A DNA stretch of 64,000 nucleotides from Gemmatimonadota bacterium (GTDB lineage Bacteria; ARS69), in assembly GCA_030747075.1 (NCBI GenBank), contig JASLLL010000005.1:48216-112215 (forward strand), given 5' to 3'. Position 1 is the first letter of the stretch, and each line of letters begins with the position of its first letter. The notes under the pieces are model-generated. The model was not told the origin of the DNA and made no database searches. It was given only the letters and a program-made list of their open reading frames with translations. A program made the translations under genes and the position numbers. This document shows, in pieces, positions 9,250 to 16,193 of this stretch.

Positions 9250-10814
9250 TGCCGCCCCGCTCGTCTCCGGAAGACCGCGACCACGTCGGCCAGTTCACGA
9301 TGGCGCAGCAGACGCCCCGCGACGAGCCACAGACTCAGTCCGCCCACCACGCCGCCCGCCACTTCTCCGACGCGCCCCACCGGCGCTCCCAGGGCTGCGC
9401 CCGCCACACAACCCACGCCCAGCGCAAGGGTCGCGGCCAGCGTCCGGACGACGGAGCCCGTCAGCGCCCCGCGTCCCCGCAGCCCGATCCGGCCGCGCAA
9501 TCCCGCAAGGAGAAGGCCGGTGTTGAGGCACGCCGCCAGCGAGGTCGCCAGCGCCAGGCCACGCAACCCCATGGGGCCCACCAGCGCGAAGTTCAGCACA
9601 ATGTTCGTCCCCATCGCCACACACGCGATCCGTACCGGCGTCTTCGTGTCCTGCACGGAGTAGTACCCTTGCGCCAGCCCCTTCACCAGCCCGAACGCCG
9701 GCAGACCCAGCGCGTAGAACGCGACAGCTCCCGCCGTCATCGGCGTGGAATGCGCCGCGGTAAACTCCCCGTACTGGAAGAGGAGGCGCACGATCGGCTC
9801 CGACAGGATCATGAGCCCCGCCGCCGCCGGCAGAAGGAGCGCAAACAGAAGTCGCAGCGAATGCGCGAGCCCCTCGCGAAGTTGCGCAAGGTCACCCCGT
9901 GCCGCGCGCATGGAGAGGTCCGGAAGCGCCGCCGTCGATATGGCCACGCCGATGACGCCCATCGGGAGAAGGGTCACGCGGTTTCCGAGACGCAGCGCGG
10001 AGAGCGAACCTTCCTCCAGCCGGAGTGCCAACAGCGTGTCGACCAGCAGATTCACCTGCGTCACGCCGAACGCCAACAGCCCCGGCAGCATGAGAGCTCC
10101 GATCCGCCTCACATCCGGATCGGACGGCTTCCATGCGGGCGTAATGGGAAGCCCCAGTCGGCGCATGACCGGGAAGTGGGCGAACCAGGCCAGAAGCCCC
10201 CCCGCCAGCCCTCCGAGGGCGAAGACGACCGCGCGGCTCTCCAGACTTCCCCCGCGAAGCACCGCCACGCCCGCGGCCGACAGAAACGACAGATTCAGGA
10301 GAATCGGAGCCAGCGCAGGAATCCGGAAATGACGGAGGCTGTTGAGCGCAGCCCCCGCCAGCGCCGCTCCCCCAGCGAACAGGAGATACGGAAACAGGAT
10401 ACGCAACAGTCTGACGGCGTAGTCGAACGCGGCCGGATCCGCCGACCAGTCCCGCGCGTACAGGCGCACGAGCGGTTCCGCAAGGAACTCTCCCGCCAGC
10501 GTCAGGACAAGGAGCACCCCGAAGAGAGACCCGGCCACACGCCGGAGAAGGACCCCTCCGGCCCGGTCCCCCCGGCGCTCCCGGACCTCGGTGAAGACGG
10601 GGACGAAGGCTGGATTGAGGTTCCCCTCGCCGACGATGCGGCGAAAGAAGTTCGGCAGGAGAAACGCCAGATTGAAGGCATCGGCGACAAAGCCCGTCCC
10701 GAAAAGAACGGCAAAGGCGGTGTCCCGCGCCAGCCCGAATACCCGGCTCAGAAGCGTCGCGGCCCCGATTCCCGTCGCCTGCCGGGTTACCGGCCGGATC
10801 CCGCCCCCCTCCAT
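9246..10814 (-). CDS. murJ: Lipid II flippase MurJ (MviN)
   Basis: Polytopic inner-membrane protein that flips lipid II to the periplasmic face for peptidoglycan synthesis. The 522 residues form about fourteen hydrophobic segments. The N-terminus TLLSRVFGLARDTAFAVLFG and NFFRRIVGEGNLNPAFVPVF are signatures of the MviN/MurJ branch of the MOP superfamily. The frame is open up to 10907, but the ATG at 10814 is preferred: it is preceded by GGGGAGGG with a five-base gap and the extra upstream residues have no MurJ character. It is the first gene of the murJ-uvrC-xerD run and is divergent from rpsT, with about 140 bases between the two starts. Confidence 0.95.
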   Translation of the reverse strand: MEGGGIRPVTRQATGIGAATLLSRVFGLARDTAFAVLFGTGFVADAFNLAFLLPNFFRRIVGEGNLNPAFVPVFTEVRERRGDRAGGVLLRRVAGSLFGVLLVLTLAGEFLAEPLVRLYARDWSADPAAFDYAVRLLRILFPYLLFAGGAALAGAALNSLRHFRIPALAPILLNLSFLSAAGVAVLRGGSLESRAVVFALGGLAGGLLAWFAHFPVMRRLGLPITPAWKPSDPDVRRIGALMLPGLLAFGVTQVNLLVDTLLALRLEEGSLSALRLGNRVTLLPMGVIGVAISTAALPDLSMRAARGDLAQLREGLAHSLRLLFALLLPAAAGLMILSEPIVRLLFQYGEFTAAHSTPMTAGAVAFYALGLPAFGLVKGLAQGYYSVQDTKTPVRIACVAMGTNIVLNFALVGPMGLRGLALATSLAACLNTGLLLAGLRGRIGLRGRGALTGSVVRTLAATLALGVGCVAGAALGAPVGRVGEVAGGVVGGLSLWLVAGRLLRHRELADVVAVFRRRAGRQ

Positions 10815-10874
10815 CGCGTCCCTCCCCGCTGACAGTGGACATTCCACGTTTCCGCCGCAGTCGTCAAATGACGC

Positions 10875-10903
10875 TTGACCCGCCCCGAACTCCCCCCTAG
10901 AAT
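10875..10903 (+). promoter_or_regulatory. Sigma-70-type promoter for rpsT
   Basis: TTGACC at 10875-10880, a 17-base spacer, then TAGAAT at 10898-10903; each box matches the consensus at five of six positions. Transcription would begin near 10910 and leave a leader of about 45 bases before the rpsT ATG, with GGAGAGG as ribosome binding site. It is one of the strongest promoters readable in the window. Confidence 0.75.
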
Positions 10904-10954
10904 CCATCGGTCCGTATAGGGATATCGAAACTCACGCTTGGAGAGGCTCTACTT

Positions 10955-11209
10955 ATGCCCCAGCACAAGTCGTGCGAAAAGCGCCTGCGTCAGACCAAGA
11001 CGGCCAATGAACGCAATCGCGCCATTCGCAGCGCACTCCGAACCATCGTGCGCAAGTTCCGCGAAGCCAGCGGCGAGGAAGCCCGGGACCTGTTCACCCG
11101 GAGTTGCTCCGTTCTGGACCGCGCTGCCAGCCGGAATGTCATCCACCGCCGCCAGGCGGATCGCCGGAAGAGCCGATTGGCTCTCGAACTGGCTCGGAAG
11201 ACGGACTGA
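10955..11209 (+). CDS. rpsT: 30S ribosomal protein S20
   Basis: Small primary-binding protein of the 30S subunit that contacts 16S rRNA helices at the bottom of the body. The 84 residues are rich in Lys and Arg and follow the S20 pattern: KSCEKRLRQTKTANERNRA, then IRSALRTIVRKF, and a C-terminal helix with SRNVIHRRQADRRKSRLA. The length is normal. It is a single-gene transcription unit with its own strong promoter upstream and a hairpin terminator downstream. It lies divergent from murJ and convergent with proS. S20 next to murJ is a common arrangement in several phyla. Confidence 0.95.
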   Translation: MPQHKSCEKRLRQTKTANERNRAIRSALRTIVRKFREASGEEARDLFTRSCSVLDRAASRNVIHRRQADRRKSRLALELARKTD

Positions 11210-11233
11210 CCGGCCCACGCTGCCTGAATTCAG

Positions 11234-11264
11234 ACCCCCCGGCTTATACCCGGGGGGTTTCTTC
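11234..11264 (+). terminator. Rho-independent terminator of rpsT, overlapping the proS 3' end
   Basis: A nine-base-pair stem pairs 11234-11242 with 11250-11258, ACCCCCCGG against CCGGGGGGT, around a seven-base loop, and TTTCTT follows on the plus strand. The minus strand lacks a good T tract, so it mainly serves rpsT. The last codons of proS lie in the stem, and the proS TAA stop (11244-11246) lies within the loop. Confidence 0.8.
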
Positions 11265-12953
11265 GTTCAGCATCCGCGCCACCACCTCCGGCGCGGACTC
11301 CACGGAGACCTTCTCGACCTGACCGTCGCGTCGGCGCCGCACCTCAACCAGTCCTTCCGCGAGATTCCGCTCTCCGATGGTCACCCGCACGGGGCTGCCC
11401 ACCAGGTCCGCATCCTTGAACTTCGCGCCCGGCCGGCCAGAGCGATCGTCCAGCAATGTCTCGTCCGCGGGAAGCGCGTCAGCGATGGTCCGTGCCGCGA
11501 TCATCGATTCCTCATGCGCGGCCTTGACCGGCGTGACGGTCACCTCATACGGAGCCAGAGCCACGGGCCAGATGATGCCGTTCTCGTCGTGGTTCTGCTC
11601 CACAGCCGCCGCCACCGTCCGCGTCGTCCCGATGCCATAGCACCCCATGACACTCGTCCGGTTCTTGCCGTCCTTGTCAAGAAACTGCGCCCCCATCGCC
11701 CCGGAGTACTTCGTCCCCAGCTTGAAGATGTGGCCGACCTCGATCCCCCGGATCGCCTGCATCGGTCCCCCCCCGCGCGGGCACAGGTCTCCGGCGCGAG
11801 CCGTCGCAATATCACACCAGTCGTCCGGGTCGAAGTCCCGTCCAGGGTTCACCCCCGTGAAGTGCGCATCTTCCCGGTTGGCACCGGTCACTCCGTCCGC
11901 AATGCCCCGCACGGAGTAGTCCGCGATCACGCGCACCCCGGAGAGTCCCACCGGACCCGCGAATCCGACCGGGGCCTTCGTGACGCGCGTGATCACTTCC
12001 GGAGAAGCCAGCTCCACCCGCTTCCCGAGGAAGCGCGCCAGCTTGCCCTCGTTGACATCCCGATCGCCACTGACCAGTGCAACCACCGGGCCATCCTCCG
12101 TCTCGTAAACCAGCGTCTTCACCAGTCGCCCCGGCTCGACACCGAGGAACGCCGCCACCTCATCCACGGACTTCAGCCCGGGCGTGTCCACTTCCGCAAG
12201 ATCCGCACTCCCTTCGGGCGACTCGCCCCCCGGATCCAACCGGTCCGCGCGTTCGTCAGAAGCGCAGTAGCCGGATTCCTCGCTGAAGAGAATCGTCGCC
12301 TCTCCGGACTCCGCCAGCACCATGAACTCGTGGCAGACCTCTCCCCCGATCGCGCCGGAATCCGCCTCCACCACGCGAAACTCCAACCCGCATCGCGTGA
12401 AAATCCGTGTGTAAGCTTCGTGCATCTTCCGATAGGTCTCGGCCAGGCAGTCTTCGGTTTCATGGAAGCTGTACGCGTCCTTCATGCCGAACTCGCGTGC
12501 CCGCATCAAGCCGAATCGAGGCCGGATCTCGTCGCGGAACTTGGTCTGGATCTGGTAGAGATTCACCGGCAGCTGCCGATAGGACGAAACCTCGGTCCGG
12601 ATAAGATCGGTGATCACTTCTTCGTGGGTCGGTCCCAGCGCGAAGAAGCGGCCATGCCGATCCTCCATTCGCATCATCTCTTTCCCGTAAACATCCCAGC
12701 GCCCCGTCTCCTTCCAGAGATCCTCCGGCGAAAGAACGGGCATGCGGACTTCCTGCGCACCGGCCCGGTTCATCTCCTCGCGGACAATGGCCTCTACCTT
12801 CAGCACCGATCGCCACCCAAGCGGAAGCATGGTGTACAAGCCGGAGCCGACTCTTCGCATCATTCCCGCCCGGAGAAGCAAACGATGCGAAGGGATCTCC
12901 GCGTCCGAGGGGACCTCTTTCATGGTGGGGATCAGCGCGCGACTCCACAGCAT
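11244..12953 (-). CDS. proS: Prolyl-tRNA synthetase (bacterial type)
   Basis: Charges tRNA-Pro. From the ATG at 12953 the protein has 569 residues, the usual bacterial ProRS length. Class II motif 1 lies in GLYTMLPLGWRSVLKVEAIV, motif 2 in FRDEIRPRFGLMRAREFGMKD, and motif 3 in GCYGIGTTRTVAA. The insertion (editing) domain between motifs 2 and 3 is present, with VKTLVYETEDGPVVALVSGD. The frame is open far upstream, across the end of the aldolase gene, but AGGAGG stands ten bases before the 12953 ATG and MLWSRALIPTMKEVP is the typical ProS opening. It follows the microcompartment operon on the same strand after only 34 bases, so it may be read through from it. Confidence 0.96.
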   Translation of the reverse strand: MLWSRALIPTMKEVPSDAEIPSHRLLLRAGMMRRVGSGLYTMLPLGWRSVLKVEAIVREEMNRAGAQEVRMPVLSPEDLWKETGRWDVYGKEMMRMEDRHGRFFALGPTHEEVITDLIRTEVSSYRQLPVNLYQIQTKFRDEIRPRFGLMRAREFGMKDAYSFHETEDCLAETYRKMHEAYTRIFTRCGLEFRVVEADSGAIGGEVCHEFMVLAESGEATILFSEESGYCASDERADRLDPGGESPEGSADLAEVDTPGLKSVDEVAAFLGVEPGRLVKTLVYETEDGPVVALVSGDRDVNEGKLARFLGKRVELASPEVITRVTKAPVGFAGPVGLSGVRVIADYSVRGIADGVTGANREDAHFTGVNPGRDFDPDDWCDIATARAGDLCPRGGGPMQAIRGIEVGHIFKLGTKYSGAMGAQFLDKDGKNRTSVMGCYGIGTTRTVAAAVEQNHDENGIIWPVALAPYEVTVTPVKAAHEESMIAARTIADALPADETLLDDRSGRPGAKFKDADLVGSPVRVTIGERNLAEGLVEVRRRRDGQVEKVSVESAPEVVARMLNEETPRV

Positions 12954-12987
12954 TGGTTCCCTGCCTCCTCTTTCCCTGGAGATGTCC

Positions 12988-13758
12988 TTACCTGTTCGAG
13001 TCCCCGCGAAGGGAATCGCGAACGCGGTCCGCAATCGTGGCCGCGAGCTGCCGATCCGCGTCGGACAACCCGCCACTCCGGGGAGTCGACACCCCGCAGG
13101 AAGCCAGCCCCTCGCGTATCCCGTGTCGCCCTCTCTCATCAAGAAGGCGCTCCACCTGCTCCCTGCCCAGCGGATGCGCCCCACCCAACAGCCGCGCCAC
13201 CAGGAGAACCCGCGCCGCGTGTTCGACCGTCTCCATCCGGCGGTACGCGCTGGAAACGCAACTCCCCACGGTCACCACACCGTGATTCGCCAGAAGAACC
13301 GCGTCGTGATCGGCGATCCACGGATCCAGCGACCGGGACAGATCCTCGGTCCCCGGCGTGCCGTATGCGGCGACCGGCACCCCCCCGAGCCCCAGGATGA
13401 CCTCCGGCAGGACACATTCCGACAGGTCCGCCCCGGCCGCTGCAAAGCCGGTCGCCACCGGCGGGTGGGCATGAACCACCGCCTTCACATCCGGCCGGAG
13501 ATCATAGATGCGAAGATGCATCCCTGTCTCGGAAGAAGGAGTGCCGCGCCCTTCCCGCACCTTCCCGGCGCGACCCAGAAGGAGCAGGTCCTCCGCGACC
13601 ATCTCCCCCTTGGCGCGGCCGGACGGCGTGATCAGGAGGGTGTCCTCCTGGCCGAGCAGCGCAGAGACATTGCCATCGGTGCCCGCGACATACTGCCGGG
13701 TGTCCAGCCGCGCACAGACGCGAACGATCTCCCGGCGAACTTCTTCAGGAGTGGTCAC
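12988..13758 (-). CDS. Class II aldolase (L-fuculose-1-phosphate aldolase-like), microcompartment operon
   Basis: Zinc-dependent class II aldolase/adducin-family protein of 256 residues. Family landmarks are present: TDGNVSALL (substrate loop, about 27-35), ITPSGRAKG, SSETGMHLRIY with the catalytic Glu near 77, the metal-binding pair in VVHAHPPVA near 96-98, and a third His in LLANHGVVT near 157. By analogy with FucA it would split a ketose-1-phosphate such as fuculose- or rhamnulose-1-phosphate into DHAP and lactaldehyde; the true substrate is not shown by the sequence. Its GTG start overlaps the preceding BMC-P stop (GTGA). In Planctomycetes-type metabolosomes the same kind of aldolase supplies the aldehyde for the encapsulated dehydrogenase, and that role is likely here. 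Confidence 0.82.
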   Translation of the reverse strand: MTTPEEVRREIVRVCARLDTRQYVAGTDGNVSALLGQEDTLLITPSGRAKGEMVAEDLLLLGRAGKVREGRGTPSSETGMHLRIYDLRPDVKAVVHAHPPVATGFAAAGADLSECVLPEVILGLGGVPVAAYGTPGTEDLSRSLDPWIADHDAVLLANHGVVTVGSCVSSAYRRMETVEHAARVLLVARLLGGAHPLGREQVERLLDERGRHGIREGLASCGVSTPRSGGLSDADRQLAATIADRVRDSLRGDSNR

Positions 13759-14036
13759 TTCTCAGGAACCCTCCACGGGTGGTGGTCGACTACACCGACA
13801 ATCACGGTGCGAATGGGCGGCTGGTCGAGGCCGAGCACCTGTCCGGCCGAGTTCCCTTCATCCAGGACGAGGACTTCGTCCCCGACGCCGGCGTCCACGG
13901 TATCCACCGCCAGATACGCTGCCCCCCGAAGCACGCCGGTCGCGTCCATCGGGCGCACCAGCAGGAGCTTTCGCCCGGCGAGTGTTTCCTCCTTCGCGGT
14001 GGCCCAAACGCTCCCGATGACCTGCCCGAGTTTCAC
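13755..14036 (-). CDS. Microcompartment vertex protein, BMC-P (EutN/CcmL family), copy 3
   Basis: Pentameric shell protein that would cap the vertices of the icosahedral compartment. The 93 residues begin MKLGQVIGSVWATAKEETLAG, a standard EutN/CcmL opening, and continue with the beta-barrel pattern (LLLVRPMDATG, YLAVDTVDAGVGDEVLVLDEGNSA) and the closing VIVGVVD strand. The frame is open a few codons further upstream, but the GTG at 14036 overlaps the stop of the preceding vertex gene as GTGA and gives the usual family length. It is one of three BMC-P paralogs in the operon. Three different pentamers are typical of aldolase-containing metabolosomes. Confidence 0.93.
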   Translation of the reverse strand: MKLGQVIGSVWATAKEETLAGRKLLLVRPMDATGVLRGAAYLAVDTVDAGVGDEVLVLDEGNSAGQVLGLDQPPIRTVIVGVVDHHPWRVPEK

Positions 14037-14326
14037 GCGTCCTCCTCCGGGCACAGCTCTTCCTCAACGGAGAGATCGTCGACGATCCCGAGAATCGCCG
14101 CATCCACCGGCGCACACTTCCCGGGGAATGCCTTCGCGGCCTCGCGGGACAACACAAAGAACACGCGGTCCCCGGCGCGAGCGGACACCTGATCCGCCGC
14201 GATCAACGGGGCGCCGCTTGTCTTCCCGCGCTCGTCCTCCGGCTGGATTACGAGGAATCGGAAGCCCTCCAGGCGAGGGTTCTTCCGCGTCGCCCAGACG
14301 GTGCCGATGACGCGCGCCAGATTCAT
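14033..14326 (-). CDS. Microcompartment vertex protein, BMC-P (EutN/CcmL family), copy 2
   Basis: A 97-residue EutN/CcmL-family protein beginning MNLARVIGTVWATRKNPRLEG. LIAADQVSARAGDRVFFVLS is the characteristic central stretch and AAILGIVDDLS the closing strand. A short acidic tail (EEELCPEEDA) is not found in the other two copies and may face the cytosol or a partner. The ATG at 14326 overlaps the BMC-T stop as ATGA, and its stop overlaps the next vertex gene, so the three shell genes are tightly coupled. Differences among the three copies in the loops after the first strand suggest they are not interchangeable, but this is inference. Confidence 0.93.
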   Translation of the reverse strand: MNLARVIGTVWATRKNPRLEGFRFLVIQPEDERGKTSGAPLIAADQVSARAGDRVFFVLSREAAKAFPGKCAPVDAAILGIVDDLSVEEELCPEEDA

Positions 14327-14922
14327 CCGGCACCCCCCTCGTCCGTGCTTTCGGTGAGCATCCTCCCCACCCGCGCCGCCAGTTCCGGATGCGGACCCGC
14401 GAGAACCTCGGTTCGAACATGAAAGCCGCGTTCATCAATGGGCGCACGCGCCGCTTCCACGGCCGCCTGCACCGCGGCGACATCTCCGGTCAGCGTGAAG
14501 AAGCCCTTGCCGCCGATCCCGCGACCGGCCCCCAGTTCCAGAACGCTCACCGTCGCGGCCTTGGCGGCCGCGTCCGCTCCGACAATCGCCGATGCCACCG
14601 TCAAGGTCTCCACGATCCCGATCGCCTCGCCCACCTTCAGCGCGGACGGCCCCCGGCCAATGGCGGGCGGCACCTCCGGGTGCACACGCGCAAGGAGAAG
14701 TTCGTCCAGGATGCAGCCGGGTGCCACCGATCGACCGCTGTCCAGCGAGGCCTCCACCTCCGCCACCCCCCCACCGAAGATCACGAGAAACTTGCCGGGG
14801 GAAACGGGCGACGCTCGAAGCAGAGCCACGCGAGCGGTCTTGAGTACTTCGTCCGCCGCACGCACTCCGGCCGCAATGGACGAATACTCCAGAAGCCCCA
14901 GCGCATCCTCGACCGTCTTCAC
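14323..14922 (-). CDS. Tandem-domain shell protein, BMC-T (PduT-like)
   Basis: Trimeric shell protein built of two fused BMC domains in 199 residues. Domain 1 runs from about 6 to 90 (ALGLLEYSSIAAGVRAADEV ... SPGKFLVIFGG) and domain 2 from about 97 to 185 (VGEAIGIVETLTVASAIVGAD ... GDVAAVQAAVEAA). The alignment by eye to PduT is close over the whole length, including LVLANIHP-like LLLARVHPEVPPAIG. PduT binds a [4Fe-4S] cluster at its pore through Cys38 in the sequence CPGKF; here the equivalent is SPGKF, so that cysteine is a serine and the pore cluster is probably absent. Start GTG overlaps the PduS-like stop (GTGA). Confidence 0.92.
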   Translation of the reverse strand: MKTVEDALGLLEYSSIAAGVRAADEVLKTARVALLRASPVSPGKFLVIFGGGVAEVEASLDSGRSVAPGCILDELLLARVHPEVPPAIGRGPSALKVGEAIGIVETLTVASAIVGADAAAKAATVSVLELGAGRGIGGKGFFTLTGDVAAVQAAVEAARAPIDERGFHVRTEVLAGPHPELAARVGRMLTESTDEGGAG

Positions 14923-16193
14923 GCTCTCTCCCTTACCAGCGTCAGCGAACCATTCAACGCGCGAACTCTCCCCGAGAAGGGCGCGTGAATGCGCACTTCC
15001 TGCTCCCCGTCCCCGCCTCGGGCGACCACCTGCCCCTTCCAGACATCCTCCCCAGTCCGGACGACCGCCGAGACGCGGAGTCCGTCCTCTTGGGCCAGCG
15101 ACAGGCGAACGCGCCCGATCCGGTCGCGGACATCGGTCCGGGCCTCCACCGCTCCTCCGATCCCGAGCCTGCGTGCGAACGCCTCGCGCGGGACGAAGCG
15201 AACCGCTGACGGCGACCGCTGCCGCACCCCTTGCGAACGAACACGCTGCGCGACTTCCGATGCGAGTCTACCCACCGGAATCGCCGACGGACAGACGGTA
15301 TCGCACAATCGGCATTCCAGACACGATCCGGACGCGCTCGGAGGATACGGTCCTCCATCCCGCCCCGGCCAGCGAAGAGCGTCCACCAGGCTTCGCGGCC
15401 GCACCCCCGCATCGGCAGCCGGGCAGATGGTGTTGCACAGGAAGCAGCGGGAGCAGCCCGCTTCCACGCGAGAGAGCGCGCTGTTGAAGGAGCGCGCCTC
15501 CCCTTCGGCCAGTGGGTGATCGGGCGGAAGGAAGATCATCGCACCCTCCCCGGCGGAAATGCCGTGTCGCGTTCCGACCGCTCGCCCACGACTCCCGCTC
15601 CAGGCGAACGCCACCGCATCGGGTGACTTGCGCCCTCCCGCCATCCGCGCAAGCGTGGCAACCGTCGTGCCAAGGGGAACGCGAAAAGTGCCCGGACTGC
15701 GCACATCTCCGGCAACCGTCACCCATGCGTCGAGCAGAACACGACCGCGCCTCGCGTGCCCGGCCGCCACCGCAACCCATGCGGGAAAGATGCGAAACGC
15801 GCCTGCGGGAATGCCTTCAAGACGCGGCGTTGCGGAGAGCCATGTCCGCAGGGCGGACTCCTCTCCCATCGGATAGAGATCCGGAAGTTCCATCGTCGCG
15901 ATCCGCCCGCAGCGCGCCACCAGAGCTTCGAGCGTCTGTGCCTGCGCCTCTTCCGCTCCGACTGAGGCGATGAACACCGGGGCGCCGCCGCATCCCTCTC
16001 CGAGAACGCCCGCGCCCGCCACGAGATCCTCGGGACACTCCGTCAGGAGCGCCGTCTCCGAGGCCTGCCCCGGAGCGGCGTCCACGACCGTCACGACCAC
16101 CGGCCCGGCCTCCCGCGAATCCGTGCGGGGAAGCCGCCGGGGAATCCCTCCCCAGGCGAACAGGTCAGACAGCGTGGGGGAGTTCACGGTCAC
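14919..16193 (-). CDS. PduS/RnfC-like iron-sulfur protein of the microcompartment
   Basis: Electron-transfer protein of 424 residues related to PduS, the cobalamin reductase of propanediol metabolosomes. Two CxxCxxCxxxCP clusters near residues 250 and 295 (CSRCFLCNTICP, CLECRLCDTVCP) should each bind a [4Fe-4S] centre. A SLBB-like segment precedes them (VTVAGDVRSPGTFRVPLGTT). A barrel-sandwich module closes the protein (SAVVRTGEDVWKGQVVARG, IHAPFSGRVRAL). The N-terminus is unusual: I cannot find the glycine-rich GAGGAGFP loop or the ECDPLL-like block with which PduS and RnfC bind NADH and FMN. It may accept electrons differently. Start GTG overlaps the dehydrogenase stop. Confidence 0.82.
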   Translation of the reverse strand: MTVNSPTLSDLFAWGGIPRRLPRTDSREAGPVVVTVVDAAPGQASETALLTECPEDLVAGAGVLGEGCGGAPVFIASVGAEEAQAQTLEALVARCGRIATMELPDLYPMGEESALRTWLSATPRLEGIPAGAFRIFPAWVAVAAGHARRGRVLLDAWVTVAGDVRSPGTFRVPLGTTVATLARMAGGRKSPDAVAFAWSGSRGRAVGTRHGISAGEGAMIFLPPDHPLAEGEARSFNSALSRVEAGCSRCFLCNTICPAADAGVRPRSLVDALRWPGRDGGPYPPSASGSCLECRLCDTVCPSAIPVGRLASEVAQRVRSQGVRQRSPSAVRFVPREAFARRLGIGGAVEARTDVRDRIGRVRLSLAQEDGLRVSAVVRTGEDVWKGQVVARGGDGEQEVRIHAPFSGRVRALNGSLTLVRERA

